A stretch of 64,000 nt of DNA from Chitinophaga pinensis (GTDB lineage: Bacteria > Bacteroidota > Bacteroidia > Chitinophagales > Chitinophagaceae). The notes under the pieces were generated by a model, which saw only the letters and a program-made list of their open reading frames with translations, ran no database searches and was not told where the DNA came from. Positions 7,821 to 16,582 of the stretch are shown here, one piece after another (position 1 is the first letter of the stretch; each line of letters begins with the position of its first letter). Made by a program: the position numbers and the translations under genes. The stretch lies in the NCBI RefSeq assembly GCF_007896845.1, contig NZ_VOHS01000011.1:122621-186620 (forward strand). The letters are read 5' to 3'.

Positions 7821-10031
7821 ATGCACAAAATCTTTACATCAGCCCTTTGTCTGTTAACGCTTGGCGTCTCTGCACAGCAATACAACGGGACCGTTTATGA
7901 CCGGGAGAGAAACCCCTTACAGGATGTCACTATTTACAATCAGCGTACCGGTACCCATACGCATACCAATGAAGTGGGCGTATTCCGTTTGAAAGACGCA
8001 CAAACAGGCGACTCTTTAAAAGTGTCGCGGATGGCTTTCAAGACACAAATGATCGTTTTAAAAGATGTGAACCAGCGTATTATCCTTGCGCCATCAGACC
8101 TGCAACTGAATGAGGTAGCCATCACTACTTCACTGAAACACCTGAACATCATTTCAGACATCGATCTGAAAACCAATCCCGTAAAATCGTCACAGGAGCT
8201 GCTGCGCAAAGTACCGGGCCTCTTTATCGGGCAGCATGCCGGTGGTGGTAAAGCAGAACAGATCTTCCTGCGTGGCTTCGATATTGACCACGGCACTGAC
8301 ATCAATATCAGTGTAGATGGTATGCCTGTGAATATGGTCAGTCATGCACATGGTCAGGGTTATGCGGATCTGCACTTCCTGATACCTGAGACAATCGAGA
8401 ACATCGACTTTGACAAAGGACCTTACCACGCGGATAAAGGCAACCTCGCAACAGCAGGTTATGTCGCTTTCAAAACAAGGGAAAGACTGGATAACAGCAG
8501 CATCACCGTAGAAGGTGGTAAGTTCAATACCTATCGCACGATGGGCATGTTCAACCTTGTCAATGACAACAAACAGTCCGCCTATGTGGCAGCTGATTAC
8601 CAGATGACCGACGGCTATTTCATTTCTCCGCAAAACTTCAACCGTATTAATCTGATCGGGAAATACACTGCTTATCTTGATAACAATGATAAAGTATCTG
8701 TGGCAGTGTCTCACTTCAACAGTAAATGGGATGCCAGCGGACAGATTCCACAACGTGCGGTAGATGCGGGTATCATCACCCGTTTCGGCGCAATTGACAA
8801 TACAGAAGGTGGTCATACCGGACGCACCAATGTGAATCTGCAATATCTGAAGCATCTGGATGCAAATACGTTTATTAAGAATACCGCCTTCTACAGCCGT
8901 TATAATTTTGAACTGTATTCTAATTTCACCTTCTTCCTCGAAGATCCTGTGAATGGTGATCAGATCAGACAAAAAGAAAACAGAAGTATTTTCGGATTTG
9001 AGTCTGAACTGAATAAAACCCTGTATGCCGGTGAAAACACGATCGAACTAAAAGCTGCAGTAGGCTTACGTAATGATGACGTCAATGATATTGAACTGTC
9101 GCATACTGTGAACAGAAAAACGACGCTGGAGCAATTGAAACTGGGAGATGTGAATGAGACGAATCTGTACGCTTATGTAAGCGCGGACTATAAACTGGGA
9201 AAATGGTTGATTAATCCGGCAGTGCGTGTCGATCATTTCAAGTTTGATTATGTGGATAAACTGGCGGCAACATATGCCACACAGTCACAGGGAAAGTCTA
9301 TTGTGAGTCCGAAACTGAATTTCCTGTTTAATCCGAATGATAAGATCCAATACTTCCTGAAATTAGGAAAGGGATTCCATAGTAATGATACCCGTGTAGT
9401 AGTTGAACAGAAAGGTTTATCCACATTGCCGGCTGCCTATGGTGCAGATCTGGGTATGATCTGGAAACCGGTCTCTAAACTGGTGGTGAATACGGCGGTA
9501 TGGTACCTGTATCTGCAACAGGAGTTTGTATATGTAGGAGATGCGGGTATCGTAGAACCAAGCGGTAAAACCAGCCGCAAGGGAATTGATGTGGGCGCAC
9601 GTTATCAGCTGGGTAAATGGATCTTTATCAATGGTGACTTCACTTATACACATGGTCGCGCGACGGAAGAAGCAAAAGGCGAGGATCGCATTCCTTTAGC
9701 ACCGGTTGTGACAGCTGCAGGCGGTGTTAGTCTGCATCACCCTTCAGGTATCAATGCCGGCATTAACACCCGTTATCTGGGACATCGTCCGGCGAATGAA
9801 GATAACAGCATCGTGGCGAAAGGCTATTGTATAACAGATGCGAATGTGAGTTATCAGTATAAACAGATTACGATTGGCGTGATTACGGAGAATATCTTTA
9901 ACACCGCATGGAATGAGACGCAGTTTGCAACGGAAAGCAGATTGAAGGATGAAGCGGCGCCCGTGACAGAGATACATTTTACACCGGGTACACCATTTAA
10001 CATCAGAGCTACGCTGAGTTATAAATTTTAG
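7821..10031 (+). CDS. TonB-dependent outer membrane receptor
   Basis: 736 residues. Signal peptide (1-18, GVSAQ), then a carboxypeptidase-regulatory-like domain (about 20-95, GTVYDRERNPLQDVTIYN), plug domain (about 105-225, VPGLFIGQHAGGGK, LRGFDIDHGTDINISVDG) and a 22-strand-type barrel ending in the outer-membrane signature YKF. The plug carries a His-rich segment NMVSHAHGQGYADLHFL, known from a widely spread receptor family of unknown substrate. No SusD partner follows, so this is not a classical SusC/D glycan locus; a metal or small-molecule ligand is as likely. It is monocistronic, with its own terminator. Confidence 0.92.
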   Translation: MHKIFTSALCLLTLGVSAQQYNGTVYDRERNPLQDVTIYNQRTGTHTHTNEVGVFRLKDAQTGDSLKVSRMAFKTQMIVLKDVNQRIILAPSDLQLNEVAITTSLKHLNIISDIDLKTNPVKSSQELLRKVPGLFIGQHAGGGKAEQIFLRGFDIDHGTDINISVDGMPVNMVSHAHGQGYADLHFLIPETIENIDFDKGPYHADKGNLATAGYVAFKTRERLDNSSITVEGGKFNTYRTMGMFNLVNDNKQSAYVAADYQMTDGYFISPQNFNRINLIGKYTAYLDNNDKVSVAVSHFNSKWDASGQIPQRAVDAGIITRFGAIDNTEGGHTGRTNVNLQYLKHLDANTFIKNTAFYSRYNFELYSNFTFFLEDPVNGDQIRQKENRSIFGFESELNKTLYAGENTIELKAAVGLRNDDVNDIELSHTVNRKTTLEQLKLGDVNETNLYAYVSADYKLGKWLINPAVRVDHFKFDYVDKLAATYATQSQGKSIVSPKLNFLFNPNDKIQYFLKLGKGFHSNDTRVVVEQKGLSTLPAAYGADLGMIWKPVSKLVVNTAVWYLYLQQEFVYVGDAGIVEPSGKTSRKGIDVGARYQLGKWIFINGDFTYTHGRATEEAKGEDRIPLAPVVTAAGGVSLHHPSGINAGINTRYLGHRPANEDNSIVAKGYCITDANVSYQYKQITIGVITENIFNTAWNETQFATESRLKDEAAPVTEIHFTPGTPFNIRATLSYKF

Positions 10032-10055
10032 TCCGTGAAGGAATGATAATATAAA

Positions 10056-10085
10056 GAAGGGCGGTTCGTAAGAATCGCCTTTTCT
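10056..10085 (+). terminator. Intrinsic terminator after the TonB receptor
   Basis: AAGGGCGGTTC, loop GTAA, GAATCGCCTTTTCT: stem with one G-U pair and a U-rich tail, 25 bases after the stop codon. Confidence 0.8.
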
Positions 10086-10103
10086 ATTAAGACGCTTCCA
10101 ATA

Positions 10104-11020
10104 TCAGTTAAAAGAAGCACGAAAGTCCTGTGGCGAGACTTTTGTCTTTGCCTTGAATAATTTACTGAAAGAAGCCAGGTGTTCAAACCCCAGTTCATAT
10201 GCAATCTCGCTTACAGAAAGGTTTGTTGTGGATAACTTCTGTTTGGCGACTTCAATCAATTTATTGTGCAGGTGCTGTTGTGTATTTTGTCCGGTCAATG
10301 ACTTCAACAAACTACTAAGATATCCGGGAGAGATATTCAGTTGTTCCGCAATATATCTGACAGAAGGCAGGCCATCATTAGTAATCGCAGGACTATTGAA
10401 ATACTTATTCAGAAGATCTTCAAGTCTGGAGAGCATCTGATGACTGGCAATTCTTCGTGTCATGAACTGACGCTGGTAAAAACGTTCTGCATAGATCAGC
10501 AATAATTCCAGCTGAGCAATGATCACACCATGACTTAAGCGGTCCATGTTGCCATTGTATTCATTTTTGATATGTTGTACAATATCGTTAATGAGCGTCT
10601 CTTCTTTACCGGAGAGGAATAGCGCTTCATTGACGGCATAATCAAAGTAATCATACTGTCTGATTTCTTTGCCAATTGTGTATTCCAGAGAAGATCGGGA
10701 TGGAAAGCCAGTATCCATCCCGTAGTTTGTGAAAGTTTTCTGTCTTCAGTTTCCAACCTGAGCACCTGTCCGGGTGATGTAAAAAACAGTACCCCATCAT
10801 CAAAGTCATATGACTGTTGGCCGTAATTTACCTTATACGGAAAGTTCCGCTTCAATGATATTGAATAAAAATCATTGATCAATGAGAAACTGCTGTTGGG
10901 AACATACAACAAATCTTTCACATCGATCAGGCTGATCAGAGGGTTCTCCGGTTGAGGCAATCCTCTAAACTGGTGAAATTCGGAGATGCTCTTAAAATGA
11001 TACGGCTGGATCTTAGACAT
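10104..11020 (-). pseudogene. AraC family transcriptional regulator, split by a one-base frameshift
   Basis: The N-terminal cupin-like half (MSKIQPYHF to GWILAFHPDLLWNTQLAK) and the C-terminal half (KEIRQYDYFDY to the end, with a double helix-turn-helix: VRYIAEQLNISPGYLSSLL and VSEIAYELGFEHLASFSKLF) lie in different frames. They join perfectly if one C is restored in the CC run at 10672-10673 (coding TTGGGC, Leu-Gly), giving a 305-residue protein of normal AraC length with no other damage. It lies 6 bases downstream of the SDR gene on the same strand and would be its natural regulator. It is either a fresh pseudogene or a sequence error; the clean join favours an error or a very recent event. 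Confidence 0.85.
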
Positions 11021-11026
11021 GATTCA

Positions 11027-11932
11027 TTATTTTTTAAGCGGAAAATAGGCTGCTCCTTGCAGGTCTTCCAGCAAAGTAACATGCTGCGGTTGCCAACCAA
11101 AGAATGCGCGTGTTTGCTGTGACGAGGCAGGGCAATTTAATCCAATGAAATGGGAAAACCATCCGAAGTATTCAACCGTTGCCTCCGGTGATTTCCCTTC
11201 TGTGGGTAGATTTAATCCTTTTCCGACAGCACCTGCTATATCTTTAAAAAAGAGCCCTTCTTCTGCCATTGCATGTAATCTTATGCCGGCAGGAAATTCC
11301 TTCTCTATTGCCAATCTATACAAGCGCGCAACATCCAGTACATGCGTTGCCGGCCAACGGTTGAGTCCTTCTCCTTTATAGGCAACATGACCTTTTTCTT
11401 TTGAAAGCCTGATCAGGATGGGTACAAATCCATGGTCTCCTTCTCCATGCACGGTGGTAGGCAAGCGTACAACGGCTACTTTTACTCCTTTAGCGATCAG
11501 TGCATCTGCAGCGAATTCAGACGCTATTCTTGGATTAGGACTGTTGGAAAAAGGCATATCTTCTTCTGTCAGGAGTCTGTCAACCGAAGAGAGCACACCA
11601 ATAGCTGAGGTAATGATAAGTGGTTTCTTCGTTCCTATTAACACGCTTCCCATTGCTTCAATTGCCTTACTATCAAGTTCACAGTTTTCTGCAAATTTTG
11701 AATAGTCATGGTTGAAACCTGTGTGAATCACTGCATCAACTGAAGCGACAGCTTTTCTTAGACCTTCCAGGTCTGTCAGGTCTCCATGGTATACTTCAGC
11801 CTCCAAAGACAGGATAACTTTTGCTGCTGTTGCTGATCGGGCCAATCCCAGTACCTGATGGCCGGCGTTGATTAATTCTTTTACGACTGCGGATCCTACG
11901 AATCCGGAGGCGCCTGTTACAAATACACGCAT
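11027..11932 (-). CDS. NAD(P)-dependent epimerase/dehydratase-type SDR
   Basis: 301 residues, extended short-chain dehydrogenase. The N-terminal Rossmann motif TGASGFVGSAVV (residues 7-18) binds the dinucleotide; DLTDLEGL and DAVIHTGFNHD follow as in the atypical SDR group whose members usually read SDxxxxHTAF. No classical YxxxK pair is obvious. The substrate is unknown. It is the first gene of a two-gene minus-strand unit with the frameshifted AraC regulator, which starts 6 bases after its stop codon, a common pairing in Bacteroidota. Confidence 0.88.
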   Translation of the reverse strand: MRVFVTGASGFVGSAVVKELINAGHQVLGLARSATAAKVILSLEAEVYHGDLTDLEGLRKAVASVDAVIHTGFNHDYSKFAENCELDSKAIEAMGSVLIGTKKPLIITSAIGVLSSVDRLLTEEDMPFSNSPNPRIASEFAADALIAKGVKVAVVRLPTTVHGEGDHGFVPILIRLSKEKGHVAYKGEGLNRWPATHVLDVARLYRLAIEKEFPAGIRLHAMAEEGLFFKDIAGAVGKGLNLPTEGKSPEATVEYFGWFSHFIGLNCPASSQQTRAFFGWQPQHVTLLEDLQGAAYFPLKK

Positions 11933-12020
11933 AATGATTACTATTTTGATACATCAAAGTTGGGATAGATCTGCGTGGGTCATTTAACCGTTTCCACTAT
12001 TAATTTAGCCGAAACAACTA

Positions 12021-13180
12021 TTATGGATAGATACCGATGCGGTGTGTGCGGACAAGATCCGGCGTAGTGGTTGTAGCGTTGGTCAGCTTCAGGGTGATTT
12101 TCTTTGAAGGCAATTGCGGCATATGGCAGTCGATACAATTGTCTTTTAACATCACCCCTGCTGGTGCTTTCACGGTGCAGCTATCATGTGTGCCATGACA
12201 ATTAAGACAACGTTGTGAGAATGTTGCCATGTTGTGTCTTTCATTAATGTGTACATTATGACAGGAGCTGCAATCAAGTTGTGCAGACATTTTAAAACAT
12301 TTGCTGGCTGTCAGCAGACCATATTGATTACCGTGTACATCGAGTCCGCCGGCAGTATCTACGTCGTAATTGGGTACTGAAAAGTCATCCAGTTTTTGTC
12401 CGGCGACAAATGAAAAAGCGGGTTGCAATTGTTTCCTTAATCCGGAGTGACATAAGGCACAGGCATCAAGGCGTTGTTGTCTTGACATCTGTTTTGTGCT
12501 GATAATACTATTGGGCGTCTTCTCATCCGGGTGTTGTGTATGAAAGGCGACATGTGCGGCAGCAGGGCCATGGCATCTTTCACAGTCTATGCCATAGATG
12601 ATGGATTTCTTATTGAAACTTGTGCTGCCATCTTTCTTTACCTGCGCTTCAGCGTAGGTGGCGTGGCATTCCAGACAGGCGGCGGGAACTGGTCTGTCAA
12701 AACGGATATAATTCAGCGGATAGCCCGGACTATTACACCAGTCATTGGCAGGCGCATAGTAAGAGACCGGCAGTTGATACAGGTGATTTTTATCCCAATA
12801 AAGATAAGTCTGTCCTTTTCTTCCCGAACCGATGACTACACCGAAGGCACGTTGTTCAGTGGGAATACCATTCATATAAGCCGTCTGCAGGAAAACATCT
12901 TTTTCTTGTCCAGCACCAGTACCATCCACTGATTATATACGAACTCGTTTTTGCCGGGTGCAAAGGTTCCCTTTATATGTGCGTCATCAGGTAAGGCAGA
13001 GCTGAGGTAGTGTGCCGTATGACGTGTATCATTGAAGATATCATGATGGCAGGATTTACAGGCTTCAGAACCTGCAAATGCAGGCATTTTCTGTGCCGGA
13101 ACAGCTGGAAGCCATGCTGTGCAGATGATACTGCCGATGCCGATGAAAGAAAGTATCAGCAGGAATATCAGACCTTTCAT
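12021..13180 (-). pseudogene. Seven-heme secreted c-type cytochrome, split by a one-base frameshift
   Basis: The upstream part (13180 leftward) has an N-terminal signal/anchor (MKGLIFLLILSFIGIGSIIC) and the first heme motif CKSCH. The downstream part has six more: CLECH, CERCH, CALCH, CSSCH, CLNCH and CIDCH. The frames meet at an A5 run on the coding strand (T5 at 12900-12904): one further A gives DKKKDVFLQTAYMNG and a protein of 386 residues. The multiheme pattern resembles octaheme/nitrite-reductase-like cytochromes but no catalytic CxxCK is present, so an electron carrier is more likely. The gene stands alone and has no stop codon other than the frame break. Confidence 0.85.
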
Positions 13181-13202
13181 TGTTACCGTATATGATAGAT
13201 AA

Positions 13203-13235
13203 CAATAAAAAGGCCGGTAAAGTTATACCGGCCCT
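13203..13235 (-). terminator. Intrinsic terminator of the RNA repair operon
   Basis: Minus strand: GGCCGGTA, loop TAACTT, TACCGGCC followed by TTTTTATTG, 10 bases after the HD-Pnk stop codon. It separates that operon from the cytochrome gene. Confidence 0.85.
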
Positions 13236-13244
13236 TGTTTATTT

Positions 13245-14357
13245 TTAGCGTACATGGTACACTACTTCATGTGCTTCTGTGAGATCAGGAATTTCGAGTT
13301 TTCCTATCAGCTTATGCATCACAGGGGTGGGCACAATGGCCTCTCTCCCACCGTTCTGCCGGAATAGCTCTTTATAAGGTACCTCTACATATGCAACGGT
13401 GACGTGTGCGTCGTATTGCAGACAAAGTGCGATCAGCTGTTCCCGCATCTGATGTGTGGTGTTTGTGGCATTCCATACAAAAGAGCGTTTGTTACGCAGA
13501 TGTACCCTTGCCTGTTCTTTGGCGGCCTGTACGACGGTGCCGTTACCGCTTTTGTCCGTTGGACTGATCTTCATTTTTACACGGATATCATCCAGCGAGA
13601 CGATCTCCCAATCTGGTTGTTTAAAGTGTTTCTTTACATAAGTGTCCTTACCAGCTCCCGGAAGGCCACTCATGATCACCACTTTCACAGCCGGCGGATG
13701 GTATGGCACATAGCCCGGCGCACCATCTCCTTTACGCAGATAGTGCATACGTGCATCAGCATTTTCAAAAGGCCAGGCGGTACCCCAGCATTGGTGTTCT
13801 TTGCAATATTCTTCAAAGCAATCGATACGGTATAACATTTCCTCTTTATCAGCTGCAATACGCCCTAGCATATCAGCGCGGGCCAGCAATGCGAGATGAG
13901 CGGTATTTACCTGTAGCGATGCATGAATAATGGTATGCAAGGGATCTCTTCTTTCCAGTAGCCATAAGGGCAGACTATGCAATTTTACCAGTCTGGCAAT
14001 CTGCTCCCGGATATGAAAAGGAGTTTCAATTTCACGATACAAGATCTGTCTTGCCGTGCCTTCTCCTTTACGTGCATGACCCGCCGAAGTGATATGTCCG
14101 TCGGGCTCAATAACGGTAGTGCTGCGTTTCTCTACATCGTGCAACAATGCAGCTGCCCAGAGTATTTCCTGATCCTGTGCAGACAAGGCCTTATACGCGG
14201 TCTGTTCCTGCAATGCAGCCAGTACCATCTGTGTATGTATAGCCACATTGCCTTCAGCATGGTGTACGGGATCCTGAGGAACGTCCTGCATATCACGGAT
14301 CCAGTCGTAACGTTCTTCCAGATATGCCCATGATTTATTATCGGTGATGGTCCACAT
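13245..14357 (-). CDS. HD-Pnk: HD-domain 2',3'-phosphoesterase fused to 5'-OH polynucleotide kinase
   Basis: 370 residues from the ATG at 14357, chosen because a perfect AAGGAGGT lies just upstream (14362-14369); the frame is open a further 19 codons. The N-terminal HD phosphohydrolase domain has His41 (NVAIH), His73-Asp74 (LLHDVEKR) and a later HASLQ segment. The C-terminal P-loop kinase has GLPGAGKD (231-238) and SLDDIR. This order matches Runella slithyformis HD-Pnk, an RNA/DNA end-healing enzyme that removes 2',3' phosphates and phosphorylates 5'-OH ends. Its start overlaps the end of the RNA ligase gene by 20 bases, so the two are translationally coupled and together heal and seal broken RNA. 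Kinase and HD assignments are firm; RNA repair is inferred from the pair. Confidence 0.88.
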   Translation of the reverse strand: MWTITDNKSWAYLEERYDWIRDMQDVPQDPVHHAEGNVAIHTQMVLAALQEQTAYKALSAQDQEILWAAALLHDVEKRSTTVIEPDGHITSAGHARKGEGTARQILYREIETPFHIREQIARLVKLHSLPLWLLERRDPLHTIIHASLQVNTAHLALLARADMLGRIAADKEEMLYRIDCFEEYCKEHQCWGTAWPFENADARMHYLRKGDGAPGYVPYHPPAVKVVIMSGLPGAGKDTYVKKHFKQPDWEIVSLDDIRVKMKISPTDKSGNGTVVQAAKEQARVHLRNKRSFVWNATNTTHQMREQLIALCLQYDAHVTVAYVEVPYKELFRQNGGREAIVPTPVMHKLIGKLEIPDLTEAHEVVYHVR

Positions 14358-15050
14358 AGTTACCTCCTTCATAATTAAGGGCTGCTCTGTGCCAGTTGCG
14401 CGTCCAGTGCGCATCTGTTTTCACGTGCCCTTTTCTGACATATTTAAATACATTTTCTGCGAATGCGGACACAGGGAATCCTGCGGCATTACGCGTAACA
14501 ATTCCTTCCATTGTAGCCGGTGCACCAGTGGCGGCATCATGTGCATCGAAGCTGCCGGTGCCTTTTACGATTGTAAGGATCTCATTTTCGAAGTCTGCTT
14601 TATGTTGCGGCGTTGTCAGTGTTTTGATCAACGGTACGGTGGGCAGGTCAAGCATGGCTGCATAAAAGCAGGTTTCTTCCCAGCTGAGCCAGTGTCCATT
14701 TTCTCTGACAGCAAATACATAGAAATGATGATCCAGTTGACTGTAAGCGATCGAGTGTACTGCATACAGGTTTTCCAAAAATATTTCCAGATGACCGAGG
14801 TCATTTTTATCAGTTGCCAGTAACGGCGCAGACTTTCTGTCCACGGAGATGTAGTAGGCGCTACATGTGAGCGTGCAAATACACCATAGCGGGACAGGCA
14901 ATTATTTTCGCCGTCCAGTTTTTCCGTGTGTATCAGCTGAGGGATGGCTGTAATGTGTTGCCAGTAATCATGCTGAATACGATCGTCGCTGGTAGTACCC
15001 GGCGAGAACGGAAAATGATAGGTACGGCCATATTTCTCAGAAATAGCCAT
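14338..15050 (-). pseudogene. RNA ligase, split by a one-base frameshift
   Basis: Nucleotidyltransferase motifs are in the right order: motif I EKLDGENN with the adenylated Lys44, then ARSH (Ia), FYVFAVRENG (III), MEGIVTR (IV) and KYVRKGHVK (V). Motifs I and Ia lie in one frame and III to V in another; they join as WQLIKNDLGHLEIF if one T is restored in the T5 run at 14804-14808, giving 237 residues. Such short ligases of the Rnl2/DraRnl kind seal 3'-OH/5'-phosphate RNA ends. The downstream overlapping gene is HD-Pnk, which prepares exactly those ends. Because the partner gene is intact with a strong ribosome site, and all five motifs survive, the break is likely recent or artefactual. Confidence 0.85.
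14362..14369 (-). promoter_or_regulatory. Strong Shine-Dalgarno site of HD-Pnk
   Basis: AAGGAGGT on the minus strand, 4-5 bases before ATG 14357 and inside the ligase coding region. Such perfect sites are rare in this window, where almost all genes lack one; it decides the start codon. Confidence 0.8.
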
Positions 15051-15208
15051 ATCGGGGTGGTTTTAATAAGCAAAAGATTCACAGGCCAGTCCTGCAGGAC
15101 GCAGGTGGCGGATTCAAGGTTTAATATGCCTGTGATATTACATGACGCAAGGTTTGTCTGTTTTTATTAATCAGACGCGAAGGTAAGTATTTTCCTTAAA
15201 TTACGTTT

Positions 15209-16582
15209 ATGAGAAACTCACTATTCTTCAGTTTGCTGGTTGTAAGTATACCAGCGATGATGTCATGTGGAGGTTCTTCCTCCCACCAGTCTTCTAAAGA
15301 CAGTACGGCCACAGATACCCTGGCTTTATCAGCAGATTCCATTTTGAATATCGTGGAAGAACATACATTCCAGTATTTCTGGGATGGTGCCGAACCGGCC
15401 AGTGGTATGGCAAGAGAACGTTATCATGTAGATGGTAAGTATCCGGAGAATGATATGAATGTAGTGACATCGGGCGGTAGTGGCTTTGGTGTGATGGCTT
15501 TACTGGCCGGTATTGAAAGAGGATATATCAGCAGAGAGCAGGGGCTGGAGCGGCTGACAAAAATCGTTTCTTTTCTGGAAAAGGCGGATAGATTTCATGG
15601 TGCGTGGCCACACTGGTTATATGGAGAAACGGGTAAGGTGAAGCCGTTCGGGCAAAAAGACAATGGCGGAGATCTTGTAGAGACTTCTTTTATGATACAG
15701 GGTTTGCTTTGTGTGAGACAATATTTCGCCAATGGAAACGATGCCGAAAAAGCTCTGGCGGCAAAGATCGATCAGTTGTGGAAAGCGGTAGAGTGGAGCT
15801 GGTACAGGAATGGCAAGAACGTGCTGTACTGGCACTGGTCGCCTGAATATCAGTGGCAGATGAATTTCCCGGTGACAGGTTATAATGAATGTCTGATCAT
15901 GTATATACTGGCCGCCTCCTCTCCTACACATGGTATTCCGGCGGAAGTATATCATGAAGGATGGGCAAAAGATGGCGCTATCAAAGACAGCATCAACGCC
16001 TATGGGCATACGTTGAAGTTGTCGCATAATTTTGCCAGAGAGTACGGCGGACCATTATTCTGGTCGCACTACTCTTATCTCGGACTGGATCCGCACGGAT
16101 TAAAAGACCGGTATGCCGATTATTGGGAAAACAATCTCAATCATGTGCTGATCAACCGGGAGTGGTGTATTCAGAATCCAAAGCATTATAAGGGCTATGG
16201 TCCTGATAGCTGGGGATTGACTGCCAGTTATTCCGTGAAAGGATATGCGGCACATGCGCCCGGTGCAAACAATGACCTGGGGGTTATATCTCCGACGGCA
16301 GCATTGTCTTCAATGCCTTATACGCCGGAGTATTCCCAACAGGCCATGGTACACTGGTATAATGATATGCGGACTAAGATCTTTGGAAAATATGGCTTCT
16401 ATGATGCCTTCAGTGAAACGGAGAACTGGTATCCACAGCAGTATCTGGCAATAGATCAGGGACCTGTCGTTGTGATGATAGAAAATTATCGGAGTGGTTT
16501 GCTGTGGAAGCTGTTTATGAGTTGTCCTGAAGTACAGGCTGGTTTGAAGAAACTTGATTTCCAGAGCCCTTACCTGCATTAA
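15209..16582 (+). CDS. GH144-like (glucoamylase-fold) endo-beta-1,2-glucanase family lipoprotein
   Basis: 457 residues. Lipoprotein signal peptide with lipobox AMMSC (Cys20), so it is probably anchored to a membrane surface. The rest is one alpha/alpha-barrel domain of the glycoamylase-like family: TFQYFWDGAEPASGMARERY, SGGSGFGVMALLAGIERG, GAWPHWLYGETGK, GGDLVETSFMIQGLL, GYNECLIMYILAASSP and DSWGLTASY. GH144, founded on a Chitinophaga pinensis enzyme that cleaves beta-1,2-glucan, shares this architecture. No SusC/D genes adjoin, so its glycan cannot be inferred from context. It runs convergently into the acyltransferase gene and overlaps its 3' end by 68 bases. Confidence 0.87.
   Translation: MRNSLFFSLLVVSIPAMMSCGGSSSHQSSKDSTATDTLALSADSILNIVEEHTFQYFWDGAEPASGMARERYHVDGKYPENDMNVVTSGGSGFGVMALLAGIERGYISREQGLERLTKIVSFLEKADRFHGAWPHWLYGETGKVKPFGQKDNGGDLVETSFMIQGLLCVRQYFANGNDAEKALAAKIDQLWKAVEWSWYRNGKNVLYWHWSPEYQWQMNFPVTGYNECLIMYILAASSPTHGIPAEVYHEGWAKDGAIKDSINAYGHTLKLSHNFAREYGGPLFWSHYSYLGLDPHGLKDRYADYWENNLNHVLINREWCIQNPKHYKGYGPDSWGLTASYSVKGYAAHAPGANNDLGVISPTAALSSMPYTPEYSQQAMVHWYNDMRTKIFGKYGFYDAFSETENWYPQQYLAIDQGPVVVMIENYRSGLLWKLFMSCPEVQAGLKKLDFQSPYLH

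Noticed and set aside
8190..8972. 260-codon open frame on the minus strand opposite the TonB receptor
   Set aside because: Shadow of the receptor gene. The predicted protein has no domain, and the receptor is unmistakable.
14800..14815. Programmed frameshift in the RNA ligase gene
   Set aside because: The A5 run follows ATA, so tandem slippage of two tRNAs is not possible in the standard way; a missing base explains it better.
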